This document shows positions 27,223 through 37,045 of a stretch of 64,000 nt of DNA, one piece after another. Both the position numbers and the translations under genes were made by a program. Below the pieces are notes generated by a model, which was not told where the DNA came from, did no database searches, and saw nothing but the letters and a program-made list of their open reading frames with translations. The stretch comes from an uncultured Acidimicrobiales bacterium (lineage in GTDB: Bacteria; Actinomycetota; Acidimicrobiia; Acidimicrobiales; Aldehydirespiratoraceae): NCBI GenBank assembly GCA_951812975.1, contig CATOTC010000001.1, positions 558,001-622,000 on the forward strand, in the 5' to 3' direction. The first letter of the stretch is position 1. Every line of letters begins with the position of its first letter.

Positions 27223-29283
27223 CTATGCATCGTTCTGCGCTGCTGTCGTGAGACCAGCCGGGTCGAAACCGAGAACTTCGCCGAAGAACGCCAGTTCGGC
27301 CTCCAACGCACGGACAATGTTGTCAGCCTGGCGAAAGCCGTGCTGTTCGTCGGGAAACAGCAGGTACGCAACCTTGACCCCTTTGGACTTCAATGCAGAG
27401 ACGATCATCTCCGCCTGTGAGGGCGGCACGATCACGTCCTCGGCACCCTGCAGAACGATCAAGGGCGTGTCGATCGCCTCGACATGATTGATCGGCGAAC
27501 GCTCGACGTACACGTATCGCTGCTCGGGATACGCACCTACAAGAGTGTCGAGGTAACGCGACTCGAACTTGTGGGTGTCGGTGGCCAGGGCTTCGAGGTC
27601 GGCGATGCCGTAGCGGCTGGCCCCGGCCGAGAAAACGTCATGAAATGCCAGGGCTGCGAGGACCGTGAACCCTCCCGCGCTGCCGCCGCGGATCATCAGT
27701 CGTTCGGGGTCAACATCGCCCCGGTCGGCCAGATACTGTGCCGCGGCGACGCAGTCGGCCACGTCAGCGACGCCCCATTGCCCATCAAGCGCTCTGCGAA
27801 AGGCCGTGCCGTAGCCCGTTGAGCCCCGATAGTCGACGTCGACCACCGCTATCCCCCGCGAAGTCCAATAGAGGATGCCCGGTTGAAGCTCGCGGCGGGC
27901 CTGTGCTGTCGGGCCGCCGTGGGCCATGACCATCAGCGGCGGGCGCTCACCTTCGGGGCCGACGTGGGTGGGGTTCGTCGGCGAGTAGAACAACCCGTGC
28001 GCCACCTCGTCGCTCCGCTCACCGTCAGTTCCAGAACCGGTCGGGTCAGAACCGGTTGGGCCAGAACCGGTTGGGCCAGAACCGGTTGGGCCAGAACCGG
28101 TTGGGCCAGAACCGGTTGTGAACGTGATCCACTCGGGTTCGATCAGGTAGCCCTTCTCGAAAGGCAGCGGCCTTGAGGGCCGGATCACTTCACGGTGCAG
28201 CCCGCTGCGGTCGGTGTGCAGGCTGATCACCTCGGTCTCGTGGCCGTAACCCGAACCGACCGCCACCACCGCCCCCGGACCCGCCGAGAGTGACGTGATT
28301 GAGCTGTCGGGAAGCGACACTGTGCTGCCGTCGACGATCAGTTCGTCACCGGTCGGCATTCCGGCGACCGCGAAGACCTGCTCGCCGCCTTCGCCGTCGG
28401 CGCATGCCGTCCAGCGTTGCATGCCGAACACCCACGGAGGTGTGGCGATCTCGAAGGGTCCGCCGACCGCTCGGGAGAGATTCCCGCTCGTCACGTCCAC
28501 GTCGTAGAGGTTCCACCAGCCTTCATGATCGCAACACACCCGAAGACCGTTGACACCGAAGTCGGGTTCGCAGTAACTCGCAGAGTCCTGCGCCCCGACG
28601 GTGAGGATCTCACCTTCGAGGCGTCCCTGCGCAAAGCGGGCGATGTGCAGTCGAGTCGAGTCCCAACCCATGTTGGGGTGGTCCCACGAGATCCAGGCCA
28701 GCAGATCGCCGTCGGCCGACAGGCGGGGCGACATCACGAAGTCGGCATCGCCGTACAGGACGTTGATCTCAGCGGTGCCGTCGGTCGGCACGGCCACGAT
28801 CTCGTTGACCGGCTCGCCACCCGGTTGGTGACGCTCGCTGACGGCCACACACCAACGGCCGTCGGGCGTGACTCTGCCATCGGCGAAACGGTCGGCTCGT
28901 GGCTGCGCAGGCTCATCGCTCAGAAAGCGGACCCGGCCCTGTCGGTTGATAACACGAAGGCGCTGGTCAGTGAAATCGACATAGAACAGTCGGCCGTCGT
29001 GAGGCCACCACGCTCCCCCGCCGTACTCGTGGACCAGCGTGCGCACGTTGGCATCTGGGGGCGTGTGTTCGCTGGTCTCGCCTTGCGGAATCGAGTAGCG
29101 CATCACCGCCGTCCTGCCGCCCTCCTCGGGCCGGGTCTCCGACCACCAGATCAAGTCAGGATCGACAGGGTCCGCCCGAACCTCCGACACTCGAACGGCC
29201 CCTCCCACCAGATCGGCTGCGCTGATCGACGACGACCAGGCTCCGTAGGGGCTGACTCGGTGCTCAGCATTGGGGGAAGCCAC
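27223..29283 (-). CDS. S9-family prolyl oligopeptidase-like peptidase
   Basis: 686 aa from a GTG at 29283, four bases after the aminotransferase stop. An N-terminal beta-propeller region (HEYGGGAWW, LSADGDLLAWISWDHP) precedes an alpha/beta hydrolase with the nucleophile in RGGSAGGFTVLAAL, Asp in QGAEDVIVPP and His in PDEQHGFRQ, the S9C acylaminoacyl-peptidase-like pattern. No signal peptide, so probably cytosolic peptide degradation. A minisatellite inserts a Gly/Ser/Pro/Thr linker between the two domains. Confidence 0.9.
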   Translation of the reverse strand: MASPNAEHRVSPYGAWSSSISAADLVGGAVRVSEVRADPVDPDLIWWSETRPEEGGRTAVMRYSIPQGETSEHTPPDANVRTLVHEYGGGAWWPHDGRLFYVDFTDQRLRVINRQGRVRFLSDEPAQPRADRFADGRVTPDGRWCVAVSERHQPGGEPVNEIVAVPTDGTAEINVLYGDADFVMSPRLSADGDLLAWISWDHPNMGWDSTRLHIARFAQGRLEGEILTVGAQDSASYCEPDFGVNGLRVCCDHEGWWNLYDVDVTSGNLSRAVGGPFEIATPPWVFGMQRWTACADGEGGEQVFAVAGMPTGDELIVDGSTVSLPDSSITSLSAGPGAVVAVGSGYGHETEVISLHTDRSGLHREVIRPSRPLPFEKGYLIEPEWITFTTGSGPTGSGPTGSGPTGSGPTGSDPTGSGTDGERSDEVAHGLFYSPTNPTHVGPEGERPPLMVMAHGGPTAQARRELQPGILYWTSRGIAVVDVDYRGSTGYGTAFRRALDGQWGVADVADCVAAAQYLADRGDVDPERLMIRGGSAGGFTVLAALAFHDVFSAGASRYGIADLEALATDTHKFESRYLDTLVGAYPEQRYVYVERSPINHVEAIDTPLIVLQGAEDVIVPPSQAEMIVSALKSKGVKVAYLLFPDEQHGFRQADNIVRALEAELAFFGEVLGFDPAGLTTAAQNDA
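28031..28120. repeat. 15-bp in-frame minisatellite, six copies
   Basis: Six consecutive 15-bp units of the type CCAGAACCGGTTGGG inside the S9 peptidase gene, the middle ones identical. They encode a pentapeptide repeat of Gly, Ser, Pro and Thr. Copy-number change keeps the frame, so linker length can vary. Confidence 0.9.
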
Positions 29284-29287
29284 CGGA

Positions 29288-30487
29288 TCAGCCGTTGAGA
29301 TAGTCAACGATGCGGCCCACACCCTCGCCGAGGTCATCATCGCCGAGCGCGAATGAGAGCCGGGCTCCGCCGGCGACGCCGAACGCTTCGCCGGGGACGA
29401 TCGCCACCTTGATCTGTTCAAGCATCAGCTCGGCCAACTCAATTGTGGTCGTTGGCGTTACTCCGCCATAGTTGCGCCCGAGCACGCCCGTTAAGTCGGG
29501 ATAGGCATAGAAAGCACCTTGGGGTTCGGGGCACAGGACACCGTCGATACCGCTCAGCAACCGGTACATCGCTTTGCGACGGCGATCAAATGCATCTCGC
29601 ATCCGTTCCACCGCATCGAGCGGACCCGAAACCGCGGCGAGCGCGGCTGCCTGGCAGACATTGGCCACATTGCTGGTGCAGTGCGACTGCAGGTTCTGCG
29701 CCGCTTTGATCACATCGGCCCGTGCGATCATCCAGCCGACCCGCCATCCAGTCATGGCGTAGGTTTTGGCCACGCCGTTGAGCACGATGCAGCGGTCGCG
29801 CAACTCGGGTACGACCACCGGCATCGAATGGTGTTCGTTGTCGCCATATACCAGGTGTTCGTAGATCTCGTCGGTGATGACCCAGAGACCGTGCTCGACC
29901 GCCCAGCGCCCGATCGCCTCAATCTCGTCGCGGGGGTACACCGCGCCCGTCGGATTCGAGGGCGACACGAAAACGAGTGCCTTGGTGTCTTCTGTGCGTG
30001 CGGCCTCGAGCTGCTCCAGGGAGGCCCTGAAACCGTCTACCGCACTGGTCAACACGGGTACGGTCACGCCTCCGGCCAGCGCGATCGGCTCGGGATAGGT
30101 GGTCCAGTACGGCGTCGGCAGCAGCACCTCGTCGCCCGGGTTCAACAGAGCCTCGAACGCGTTGTACACGGCGTGCTTTCCACCGTTGGTCACCAGCACG
30201 TCGGCGGCGGTGCACTGCAGGCCGCTGTCGCGCAGGGTCTTGGCGGCGATCGCCTCCTTCAGTTCGGGGAGTCCACCAACAGCGGAGTACTTGTGCATCT
30301 GTGGGTTGCGGCAGGCTTCAATGGCCGCCTCCACGATGTGTTGGGGGGTGGCGAAGTCGGGTTCTCCGGCCCCGAACCCGATGACTGGCTCACCTGCGGC
30401 TCGTAGCGCCTTGGCCTTGTTGGAGACAGCGAGAGTCGCCGAAGGTGCGATGGCCCCCACCCGAGTTGAGATGCGGTCAGTAGACAT
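29288..30487 (-). CDS. Class I/II aminotransferase (aspartate aminotransferase-like)
   Basis: 399 aa from the ATG at 30487. PLP-binding lysine in [16 protein letters not shown], with FGAGEPDF at the N-terminus and NPTGAVY for substrate binding: the fold-type I, 1-gamma aspartate aminotransferase pattern. It probably converts aspartate and 2-oxoglutarate, though aromatic or prephenate specificity is possible. TAACCT lies 7 nt before the start (leaderless candidate). The S9 peptidase follows by 4 nt, an operon of no obvious logic. Confidence 0.88.
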   Translation of the reverse strand: MSTDRISTRVGAIAPSATLAVSNKAKALRAAGEPVIGFGAGEPDFATPQHIVEAAIEACRNPQMHKYSAVGGLPELKEAIAAKTLRDSGLQCTAADVLVTNGGKHAVYNAFEALLNPGDEVLLPTPYWTTYPEPIALAGGVTVPVLTSAVDGFRASLEQLEAARTEDTKALVFVSPSNPTGAVYPRDEIEAIGRWAVEHGLWVITDEIYEHLVYGDNEHHSMPVVVPELRDRCIVLNGVAKTYAMTGWRVGWMIARADVIKAAQNLQSHCTSNVANVCQAAALAAVSGPLDAVERMRDAFDRRRKAMYRLLSGIDGVLCPEPQGAFYAYPDLTGVLGRNYGGVTPTTTIELAELMLEQIKVAIVPGEAFGVAGGARLSFALGDDDLGEGVGRIVDYLNG

Positions 30488-30592
30488 ACCGCGGAGGTTA
30501 GCGAGATGCCTTTGGGTGTGTGCGGAAATACTGTTTGAAGATCCGCACAAATACGCGCCGAAACCGTTCGCTTTGGTGTCAAGATTGGTCCC

Positions 30593-31714
30593 GTGACGAT
30601 TCCAGACATCATCATTCCCGCCGACCTGCTCCCAGTCGACGGCCGGTTCGGAAGCGGACCGACGAAAGTCCGCCCAGTTGCGCTCAAAGCTCTCAGTGCT
30701 CGAGCCACCGACTACATGGGCACCTCGCATCGCCGGATGCCGGTGCGACTGGCGGTGGCCGATCTCCGCAACGGAATCGCCGAGCTGTTGCGTGCACCCG
30801 ACGGCTATGAAGTCGTCCTGGGCAACGGTGGTGCCACCGGTTATTGGGACTGCGCGACGTTCAGCCTGATCGAACAGCGCAGCCACCATCTGAGTTTCGG
30901 TGAGTTCAGCGGAAAATTCGCTCGAGGTGTCGGGGGCGCGCCGCATCTAGATGCCCCCTCAGTGGTGACCTCCGATTATGGAACCCACCCCCCGCTGGCT
31001 GCTGTGGACGGCGTCGACGCCTACTGCTATCCCCACAACGAGACATCTACGGGGGTCATGTTGAACCCGACCCGGGTCGACGACGAAGGCGCACTGATGC
31101 TGGTCGACGCAACCTCCGCGGCTGGCGGCCTGATGTTCGACGGTTCTGCCACCGACGCCTACTATTTCGCCCCTCAAAAGGCGATGGCCGGCGACGGTGG
31201 CCTGTGGATCGCCATGATGTCACCGGCGGCAATCGAACGAGTCGAACGCCTCGCCGCGAGCGACCGTTGGATTCCCCCGACGCTCGACCTCAAACTGGCT
31301 GTCGACAACTCACGCAAGGACCAGACCTACAACACGCCCTCTCTGGCCACCGTGTTCCTGACCGCGCACACCGTGAACTGGTTCAACGAGAACGGTGGTT
31401 TGACCTGGTCCGCGGGCCGTTGTGCGCAGTCGGCCGAGATCATGTATTCGTGGGCCGAGAGCCGCGACTTCGCCAGCCCATTCGTCCAAGACCTGCAGCA
31501 GCGGAGCAAGGTCGTTGCGACCATCGACTTTTCCGAGGAAGTGAGCGCCGACACGATCTATGACGTGTTGTTGGCAAACGGCATTGTCGACACTTTCGGG
31601 TACCGCAGTCTGGGCCGCAACCAACTCCGCATCGGTCTGTTCCCCGCCATCGACCCCAGTGACATCGAGGCCCTCACCGCCTGCCTCGACTACGTAGTGT
31701 CGGCCCTATCCTAA
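30593..31714 (+). CDS. serC: Phosphoserine transaminase, actinobacterial type
   Basis: 373 aa from a GTG at 30593. Fold-type I PLP enzyme with GSGPTKVRP at 20-28 and the PLP lysine in [22 protein letters not shown] binds phosphate. Sequence fits the actinobacterial SerC branch. It makes phosphoserine from 3-phosphohydroxypyruvate, the product of SerA, whose gene is 3.4 kb away. It is divergent from the aminotransferase at 29288. Confidence 0.93.
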   Translation: MTIPDIIIPADLLPVDGRFGSGPTKVRPVALKALSARATDYMGTSHRRMPVRLAVADLRNGIAELLRAPDGYEVVLGNGGATGYWDCATFSLIEQRSHHLSFGEFSGKFARGVGGAPHLDAPSVVTSDYGTHPPLAAVDGVDAYCYPHNETSTGVMLNPTRVDDEGALMLVDATSAAGGLMFDGSATDAYYFAPQKAMAGDGGLWIAMMSPAAIERVERLAASDRWIPPTLDLKLAVDNSRKDQTYNTPSLATVFLTAHTVNWFNENGGLTWSAGRCAQSAEIMYSWAESRDFASPFVQDLQQRSKVVATIDFSEEVSADTIYDVLLANGIVDTFGYRSLGRNQLRIGLFPAIDPSDIEALTACLDYVVSALS

Positions 31715-31719
31715 CCCCG

Positions 31720-32233
31720 CTACCAACTCCTCTGAGTGTGGTGATCCTCCGCGCCTCGAACGACCGGGGCGGACATCATGATCTCTTCGGCGTCATCACC
31801 GGCGATCGGCGACTCGGTGAATCCAACCGAGCGGTACAACGCGATTGCGGCTGAACTCGCTGGAAGCACTTCTAGGGTGAGCGAAGTCAGACCTTGCCGA
31901 CCGCACCAGTCGAAATGCGGCACCGAGCAAGCGTCGAGCTGAACCGCGGCGTCGAGCGACAGGATCCACCCACATACCCCAGATCGTCGCTTGGCCGTGA
32001 ACCTGGGTGCATCCGACACCCAGCATCGCCAGCAGTTCACCGTCGATCACATCGACGAGCACTGTCCCGGGTCTACTTTCGAACGACGTCAGGCGACTCT
32101 GCCAGGTTGTCTCGTCGAACGCAGCCTCGCGTTCACGGGTTGAACAGAACGCCTGGGGATCAACAGAAAGGGCCCGCAACCGCATCGCCTTGAAATCCGA
32201 AACCTCGTCAGCAAGAAGTGCTCTGACAGCCAT
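31720..32233 (-). pseudogene. GNAT acetyltransferase, frameshifted
   Basis: The frame starting at 32233 has a GNAT N-terminus through TIWGMWVDPVARRRG, then loses similarity. The GNAT C-terminus, GLTSLTLEVLPASSAAIALYRSVGF, continues in another frame ending at 31720. Changing frame near 31905-31920 restores one domain of about 170 aa. Either a single-base indel inactivated the gene or the sequence has an error there. Confidence 0.75.
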
Positions 32234-32349
32234 GGCCGCACCTTACCGGCGCAGTTTCGGCATCTTGAGACAATAACGATAGAAGCCGAAGCGGGCGCAG
32301 CTCCAACTTCTTGGTCCTACGCCCGCAACCCCGTCAATACAACAACCAA

Positions 32350-32931
32350 AGTGTTGTCGACACAGGTCAATGCGCGAGACTGTGGATATGGCACGGTCGG
32401 TCCCGATGGATGAACGGATCGACGGCGACGCGTACGTGTACTCGACCCCAGCGGGCATCACGGTTCACGTCGAGCACCGGCGACAGCACGTGGTTGATAC
32501 CGACCGCACGAAGCCTCCCGGCTGGCAACCGAAGTCATCTGTTCGATCAGCTGCGGTGCGAAGGTGGACGCCAGACCAATCGCGGTTGGGAAAGCAGTTG
32601 CAGAAGCCTGGGCTAGACCCGACAGAGCCTCATTGTGCACCATCGCCGGGATCTTCAGCCGGGTGTGGTCACATAGCCACTGTTGGATCGCGTTGATCCG
32701 CAACGCCAGTTCACGCGGTTCGCTCGCCAAACCCCCGCCCATGCAGAGATGGCCCACCCCATGAGGGATCAACTCGGCCAGCTTGTCGACATCGGGGCCG
32801 TCCGGACCCACGAACACCGCCGGGAACACACCGACGATCTGTGCGGCCTTCTCTTCCAGAGTCATTCGCGACAACAGGTCGTCGACCCTCTGACTGATCG
32901 GCACGCCCGGGTCGAGATACGCGGCGGCCAT
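32350..32931 (-). pseudogene. Glycoside hydrolase family 3 N-terminal remnant
   Basis: From an ATG at 32931, about 135 codons match a GH3 beta-glucosidase N-terminus (DDLLSRMTLEEKAAQIVGVF, FPTAIGLASTF). Then the similarity moves to another frame (GINHVLSPVLDVNRDARWGR) and disappears near 32350. GH3 proteins are usually 600-800 aa, so most of the gene, including the nucleophile Asp, is lost. It begins 6 bp after the aldo/keto reductase stop. Confidence 0.8.
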
Positions 32932-32937
32932 AGCGGC

Positions 32938-33918
32938 TCAGATCTCTGATCCGCCGTTGATGTAGCTGATGTCTGCTTCGCTCAGCTGCGGATCCGCAGC
33001 AGCGACATTCTCGCGGACCTCGTCTGGTGTGACGCTGCCCGCAATGGCCATAGGTCGAAAATCAGCGGCAAAGACCCAGGCCAGTGCTGTCTGGCTCAAG
33101 CTCAGACCCATACTGCGACCCACCTCCGCGGCCCGCTCGCGGCGTTGCCAGTTCTCCTCGTTGAAATAACACCGCGCCGTGTCTGCCAAATGCGGCGGGG
33201 GCTCAACCTCCAAGTCTTCCCGGCTGACCCGCTCGCTCAAGAATCCGCCCGCAAGCGCAGACCACGCGACAACCTTGACATCGTTTCCACGGTGCCATTC
33301 GCGGTCATCGCTGTGCGCTTCACCGGTGAGTGTGACCACGTCGTCCCAAGGACTGTCCAGCTGAGTGGCGAGACTGTAGTGGGCGCTGTTGCAAACCGGC
33401 GCCCGAAGACCATGGTCGGCCGCGTATTCGATCGCGGATTCGATCCGCGCCACCGACCAGTTCGACACACCCCAAGCAGCGATGTGGCCCCGATCAACAG
33501 CCGCCGTGGCAGCCTCGACCAGCGATCCGATTTCCACCGTCGGGTCGTCGCGGTGGAACAGCCAGAGATCAAGGTTATCCAGACCCATCCGGTCACGGGT
33601 CAGATCGATGTCTTCAGCCACAGCGGCCGGGTTCACCCGCGGGAGGTGCCAGTCGGGCGGTGCCGGATGAGCGCCTTTGGCAATCACGATGATGTCGTCG
33701 CATCCGCCGCGGTCCCGGATCCACCGGCCGAGCATCGCATCCATGCTGTAGTCACCGAAGGCATACACCGCCGCGGTGTCGAATGCGTTTATGCCCGCGT
33801 CGACAGCCGCTTCGAGCACCGGAAACGCCGCTGAGTCGTCAGCACCCATCAAGCCTGTCGAGCCGTGCACCAGCCGGCTGACAGGTTTGTCCAAACCAAC
33901 AAATTCGATCTGTTCCAT
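32938..33918 (-). CDS. Aldo/keto reductase
   Basis: 326 aa from the ATG at 33918. The AKR tetrad appears as Asp in FDTAAVY, Tyr in AVYAFGDYS, Lys in IVIAKGAH and His in LWLFHRDDP. NADPH-dependent carbonyl reduction is expected; substrate unknown. It was once followed by a GH3 gene, now a remnant, so the pair may have served sugar metabolism (inference). A TAGGGT hexamer lies about 10 nt upstream. Confidence 0.87.
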   Translation of the reverse strand: MEQIEFVGLDKPVSRLVHGSTGLMGADDSAAFPVLEAAVDAGINAFDTAAVYAFGDYSMDAMLGRWIRDRGGCDDIIVIAKGAHPAPPDWHLPRVNPAAVAEDIDLTRDRMGLDNLDLWLFHRDDPTVEIGSLVEAATAAVDRGHIAAWGVSNWSVARIESAIEYAADHGLRAPVCNSAHYSLATQLDSPWDDVVTLTGEAHSDDREWHRGNDVKVVAWSALAGGFLSERVSREDLEVEPPPHLADTARCYFNEENWQRRERAAEVGRSMGLSLSQTALAWVFAADFRPMAIAGSVTPDEVRENVAAADPQLSEADISYINGGSEI

Positions 33919-34125
33919 ACCGGCGCGGACCCTAGCAGCGCCGAACCACGAAACCAGAACCACGCAGTCGGTGCGCGCCGAAGCCACCAGGTCAGTCACG
34001 TTTGATGCATTGGAATCGCCCCGTTTGGTGCATCACCGCGCTCGGTCCCTGAACAGGACCTGGTCAGCTTCTCCGAATGGGCCATCGACACAGCCGCCAA
34101 CGAGACAGTACAAGCCGGAACGAAG

Positions 34126-34962
34126 TCAGATGCCGGGTGTGCGGTAGCCGTCGTGGCGCCAGAGGATCGGGAAGTGGTTCTCGTCCATCTCGTCGTCGCA
34201 GAGCCGGGCGTAGCGGGAATAGACCGGGCCGTTGCCCGACCCGAACCCGCTGCGGTTGAAACGTGCTTCGCTGCTCGCGCAGTGCAGCACCAGCGCCCGT
34301 CGGTGCGCCCCGGAACGGTTAGGGCCCGAGCCGTGCCAAGCCCATCCGTGATGGAAAGCGGCCTCACCGGCGCGCAACTCCAGTGCGACGATGTCGAGTT
34401 CGGCACCTGCGGTTTCGGCAGCAGCCGCAACGGTCGACCTGTAGTCGTCGGGAGCGTGGAACTCCCCGTGCGGATCCGCCTCTGTCGGCCAGTGGTGCGA
34501 CCCGCGGGCCAGTTCCAACGTGCCGCCCGAGGCTGTCGTGTCGTCGAGGGCGATCCAGCACGAACACATCTCTTGAGGCGTGTACCAGGCTAAATAGGCG
34601 TTGTCGCGATGAAAACCCAGCGACTTTGCCCCCGGCGGCTTCCAGATCACGTTGTCCTGGGCCATACGCGCCCCTGGCCAGCCCGCCAGCCGGGCCACTG
34701 CCTTCCCAAACCGAGCGTCGAGCACTGTGGCCGCTATGAGCCGGTCGGTTTTCCAAGCGTTGCAGATCTGCCGGGTGAGCGTCGGATCGCTCTCACCCTC
34801 GAGCCAGTTGACCTCGTCGGGCGCCGTCCCAGTCTCAAAGTCGCCACGGAACAGCCGCCCGAAACGCTCCCGCAGTTTGTCGATCAGATCTGTGTCGAGC
34901 ACCGGACCGACCACCACGAACCCGTCGTTGTCAAACGAGGTCAGATCCTCAGCACTGAGCAT
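34126..34962 (-). CDS. Phytanoyl-CoA dioxygenase (PhyH) family protein
   Basis: 278 aa. The Fe(II)/2-oxoglutarate facial triad is seen as His and Asp in GFHRDNAY and a distal His in HHGWAWHGSGPN; an Arg (AHRRAL) could bind 2-oxoglutarate. The family hydroxylates varied small molecules, not only phytanoyl-CoA. It stands alone with a -10 hexamer TAACGT 6 nt before the ATG. The 200 bp between it and the aldo/keto reductase show nothing recognisable. Confidence 0.85.
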   Translation of the reverse strand: MLSAEDLTSFDNDGFVVVGPVLDTDLIDKLRERFGRLFRGDFETGTAPDEVNWLEGESDPTLTRQICNAWKTDRLIAATVLDARFGKAVARLAGWPGARMAQDNVIWKPPGAKSLGFHRDNAYLAWYTPQEMCSCWIALDDTTASGGTLELARGSHHWPTEADPHGEFHAPDDYRSTVAAAAETAGAELDIVALELRAGEAAFHHGWAWHGSGPNRSGAHRRALVLHCASSEARFNRSGFGSGNGPVYSRYARLCDDEMDENHFPILWRHDGYRTPGI

Positions 34963-34968
34963 TCTGCA

Positions 34969-34974
34969 ACGTTA
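34969..34974 (-). promoter_or_regulatory. -10 element of the PhyH-like gene
   Basis: TAACGT, 6 nt before the ATG at 34962, as in the other leaderless candidates here. Confidence 0.5.
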
Positions 34975-35008
34975 AGCGAAGACACCGCGGCCATCTAGTG
35001 TGTGAGCA

Positions 35009-35434
35009 ATGGACAAAGATCCCTTGGAAGCCGTCGCGGGCGCTGACAACGACCTTCCTAGTCGAGGGACGTCAGTGTGGGATCGACACCCACGCGGCTA
35101 CTTTGAGGGCAGGCGGGCGAAGGTATTCTTCAAGAACATGAAGCTGATCCACCGGGTCGGGGTCGCGCCGGACATCTTGACAACGCTGGCCTACTGGGTA
35201 TTGAGACCGCGCCGATTCGGATTGGATCGTCATGACGAACACACGCCGCGAAGGCAGACCAGACCACGAACCGCCACAGGAGCCCAGAGTCAGGGGGTGA
35301 TCCCGATCCGGGCTTTGGGCTGGGGGGACTCCATGCGACGACGGGCGCTCAGATCGAGACCCGCGAGGATGGCATTGCGCAGATCACGCGGGTCGATCAA
35401 CTCGTCGAAACCGAGACCCGATGCTGAGCGGTAA
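35009..35434 (+). CDS. Small hypothetical protein, antisense overlap with carboxyltransferase
   Basis: 141 codons. The first about 75 residues look like real protein (WDRHPRGYFEGRRAKVFF and MKLIHRVGVAPDILTTLAYW); the rest is Arg-rich and lies opposite the carboxyltransferase gene from 35290 on. TAGTGT stands 7 nt before the ATG, supporting expression. A frameshift near 35220 or a normal stop lost by mutation may have extended it. No family recognised. Confidence 0.45.
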   Translation: MDKDPLEAVAGADNDLPSRGTSVWDRHPRGYFEGRRAKVFFKNMKLIHRVGVAPDILTTLAYWVLRPRRFGLDRHDEHTPRRQTRPRTATGAQSQGVIPIRALGWGDSMRRRALRSRPARMALRRSRGSINSSKPRPDAER

Positions 35435-36789
35435 CTCGACTCCAACTCGGCCTGGCGCAACTGTTCGCGGGTGACCGCGTCGGCACCGACCGCGTCGCCA
35501 GCGCCCTCAGAGCCCATGGCTCCCATCGTGGCACCCGGGAACGCATAGGAGAGCGTTTGGTTGTCGAAGCCGTTCATCGCCATCACACACGAACCGAAAC
35601 CGTACGCCTTGCGCATCGTGACCTGAATTTTGACCGTCGAGGCACGAGTCTGCGCGGTGAACATGCGCGCGCCCGCCCGCAGAATCCCCGCACGCTCCGA
35701 GGCAGTTCCCGCCAACACCCCCGGATTGTCCGTCAAGAACACCAGCGGCAGGTGGAAACTGTCGCAGACCTCGATGAAATGGGCCGCTTTGTCGGCCGCG
35801 TCAACGTCAATCGAACCAGCGATGACCGCAGGCTGGTTGGCCACCACCCCGACCGCGCAGCCACCGATCCGAGCGAGCGCACAAACAATTGAAGGCCCGA
35901 AATCGGGCTGAATCTGGAAGAACCCTCCCCCGTCGACCACCCGGCTGACCGCCAGGCGCATGTCGTAGGCCGCAGAGCCATCCCGGGGAACGATCTCGAG
36001 CATGTCATCGAGACGCCTCGGGCCGAGATCGCCGGTATCGGACCAGGGCGGCTGCTCCCACGCGGATGAGCCGAAGAAGCCCAGGTAGGTACGCACATCG
36101 GCAAGCAACGAGGCATCGTCTGGCGCCACATTGTGAATCACACCACTGGCTATCGCCACCGCCGGGCCTCCCAGGTCGGCCTTGGACACATCCTCACCCA
36201 GCGACGCTTTGACCACAGGCGGACCCGCAGTGAAAATGGCTGCGTCGGTCGTCATCACCGACCAGTCGCACAGCGGCGCCGTGATGGCACCGTGGCCTGC
36301 CGACGAGCCCATCACCGCGCACACCATCGGCACGTAACCCGACAGCCGGCCCTGCGCTTGGAGGTCACCCGGGCCACCGCCGGCGGGGTCGCCGGGTCTT
36401 GGAGGCCGGTGGCCGGCACCCTCAAGCAACATGACCAACGGAATGCGCTCTCGACCGGCGATGTCAGCTATGCGCCAACGTTTGCGCGAAGCCGCCGCGC
36501 CGATCGAGCCGCCCATGGTGGTGAAGTCCTCGGCCCCGACAGCCACGGGACGACCTTCGATGTTTCCGACACCCGCAACCAGGGCATCGGCCGGGGCCCC
36601 GCCGCCGGCCAGAGTTCCGATCTCAGTGAATGAGCCATCGTCGAGCAGCGCCGCCACACGGCTGCGGGCATCGAGGCGTCCAGACGCCGCGCGGGCAGCC
36701 AACTTCTCGGCACCGCCCATTGCGAACGCATCTTCGCGGCGTTGGTGCAGGTCGTCGAGGGTTTCACCCCAATCATGGCCTTCGCCCAT
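35290..36789 (-). CDS. Acyl-CoA carboxylase carboxyltransferase subunit-like protein
   Basis: 499 aa from the ATG at 36789. Tandem crotonase-like carboxyltransferase halves as in AccD/PccB: GGSIGAAASRKRWRIADIA and GAITAPLCDWSVMTTDAAIF in the first, FLTDNPGVLAGTASERAGI and KAYGFGSCVMAM in the second. It should transfer carboxyl from biotin to an acyl-CoA. No biotin carboxylase/BCCP subunit is adjacent, so the partner is encoded elsewhere. TAGGGT lies 8 nt upstream of the start. Confidence 0.87.
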   Translation of the reverse strand: MGEGHDWGETLDDLHQRREDAFAMGGAEKLAARAASGRLDARSRVAALLDDGSFTEIGTLAGGGAPADALVAGVGNIEGRPVAVGAEDFTTMGGSIGAAASRKRWRIADIAGRERIPLVMLLEGAGHRPPRPGDPAGGGPGDLQAQGRLSGYVPMVCAVMGSSAGHGAITAPLCDWSVMTTDAAIFTAGPPVVKASLGEDVSKADLGGPAVAIASGVIHNVAPDDASLLADVRTYLGFFGSSAWEQPPWSDTGDLGPRRLDDMLEIVPRDGSAAYDMRLAVSRVVDGGGFFQIQPDFGPSIVCALARIGGCAVGVVANQPAVIAGSIDVDAADKAAHFIEVCDSFHLPLVFLTDNPGVLAGTASERAGILRAGARMFTAQTRASTVKIQVTMRKAYGFGSCVMAMNGFDNQTLSYAFPGATMGAMGSEGAGDAVGADAVTREQLRQAELESSYRSASGLGFDELIDPRDLRNAILAGLDLSARRRMESPQPKARIGITP

Positions 36790-36911
36790 CGAGACCGACC
36801 CTAGCAACTCCGATATCTCACAAAGAACCCACAGCTGATCCGTGTTCGCCGACGCCGACCGAATTGCCGATGGTCTCGGAGTTCAACTCGAGGTTTAATC
36901 CCCTAGCCCTA

Positions 36912-37004
36912 GGCCCGAGCGGCCAGCCTGGGCCCGGGCGGCCCAATGAGCGAAGCGAACAAGAGCGGGAGGTGGAGCGAAGCGAACAAGAGCGGGAGAC
37001 GAAG
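36912..37004 (+). repeat. Intergenic repeat element, copy 1
   Basis: A GC-rich palindromic part (CCCGAGCGGCC...) followed by two 22-bp units GAGCGAAGCGAACAAGAGCG(GG) at 36948 and 36975, 27 bp apart. Copy 2 at 38382 has the same structure and orientation. Together the two copies flank the CoA-transferase gene. The rest of 36790-37045 shows no gene. Confidence 0.8.
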
Positions 37005-37045
37005 TGCTTGAGCGCAAAGAACGGGAGCGGGAGACAACGCCCTTC

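Noticed and set aside
28031-28120. Short tandem repeats as CRISPR or an origin
   Set aside because: No spacers or DnaA boxes; the repeat is in-frame within a peptidase gene.
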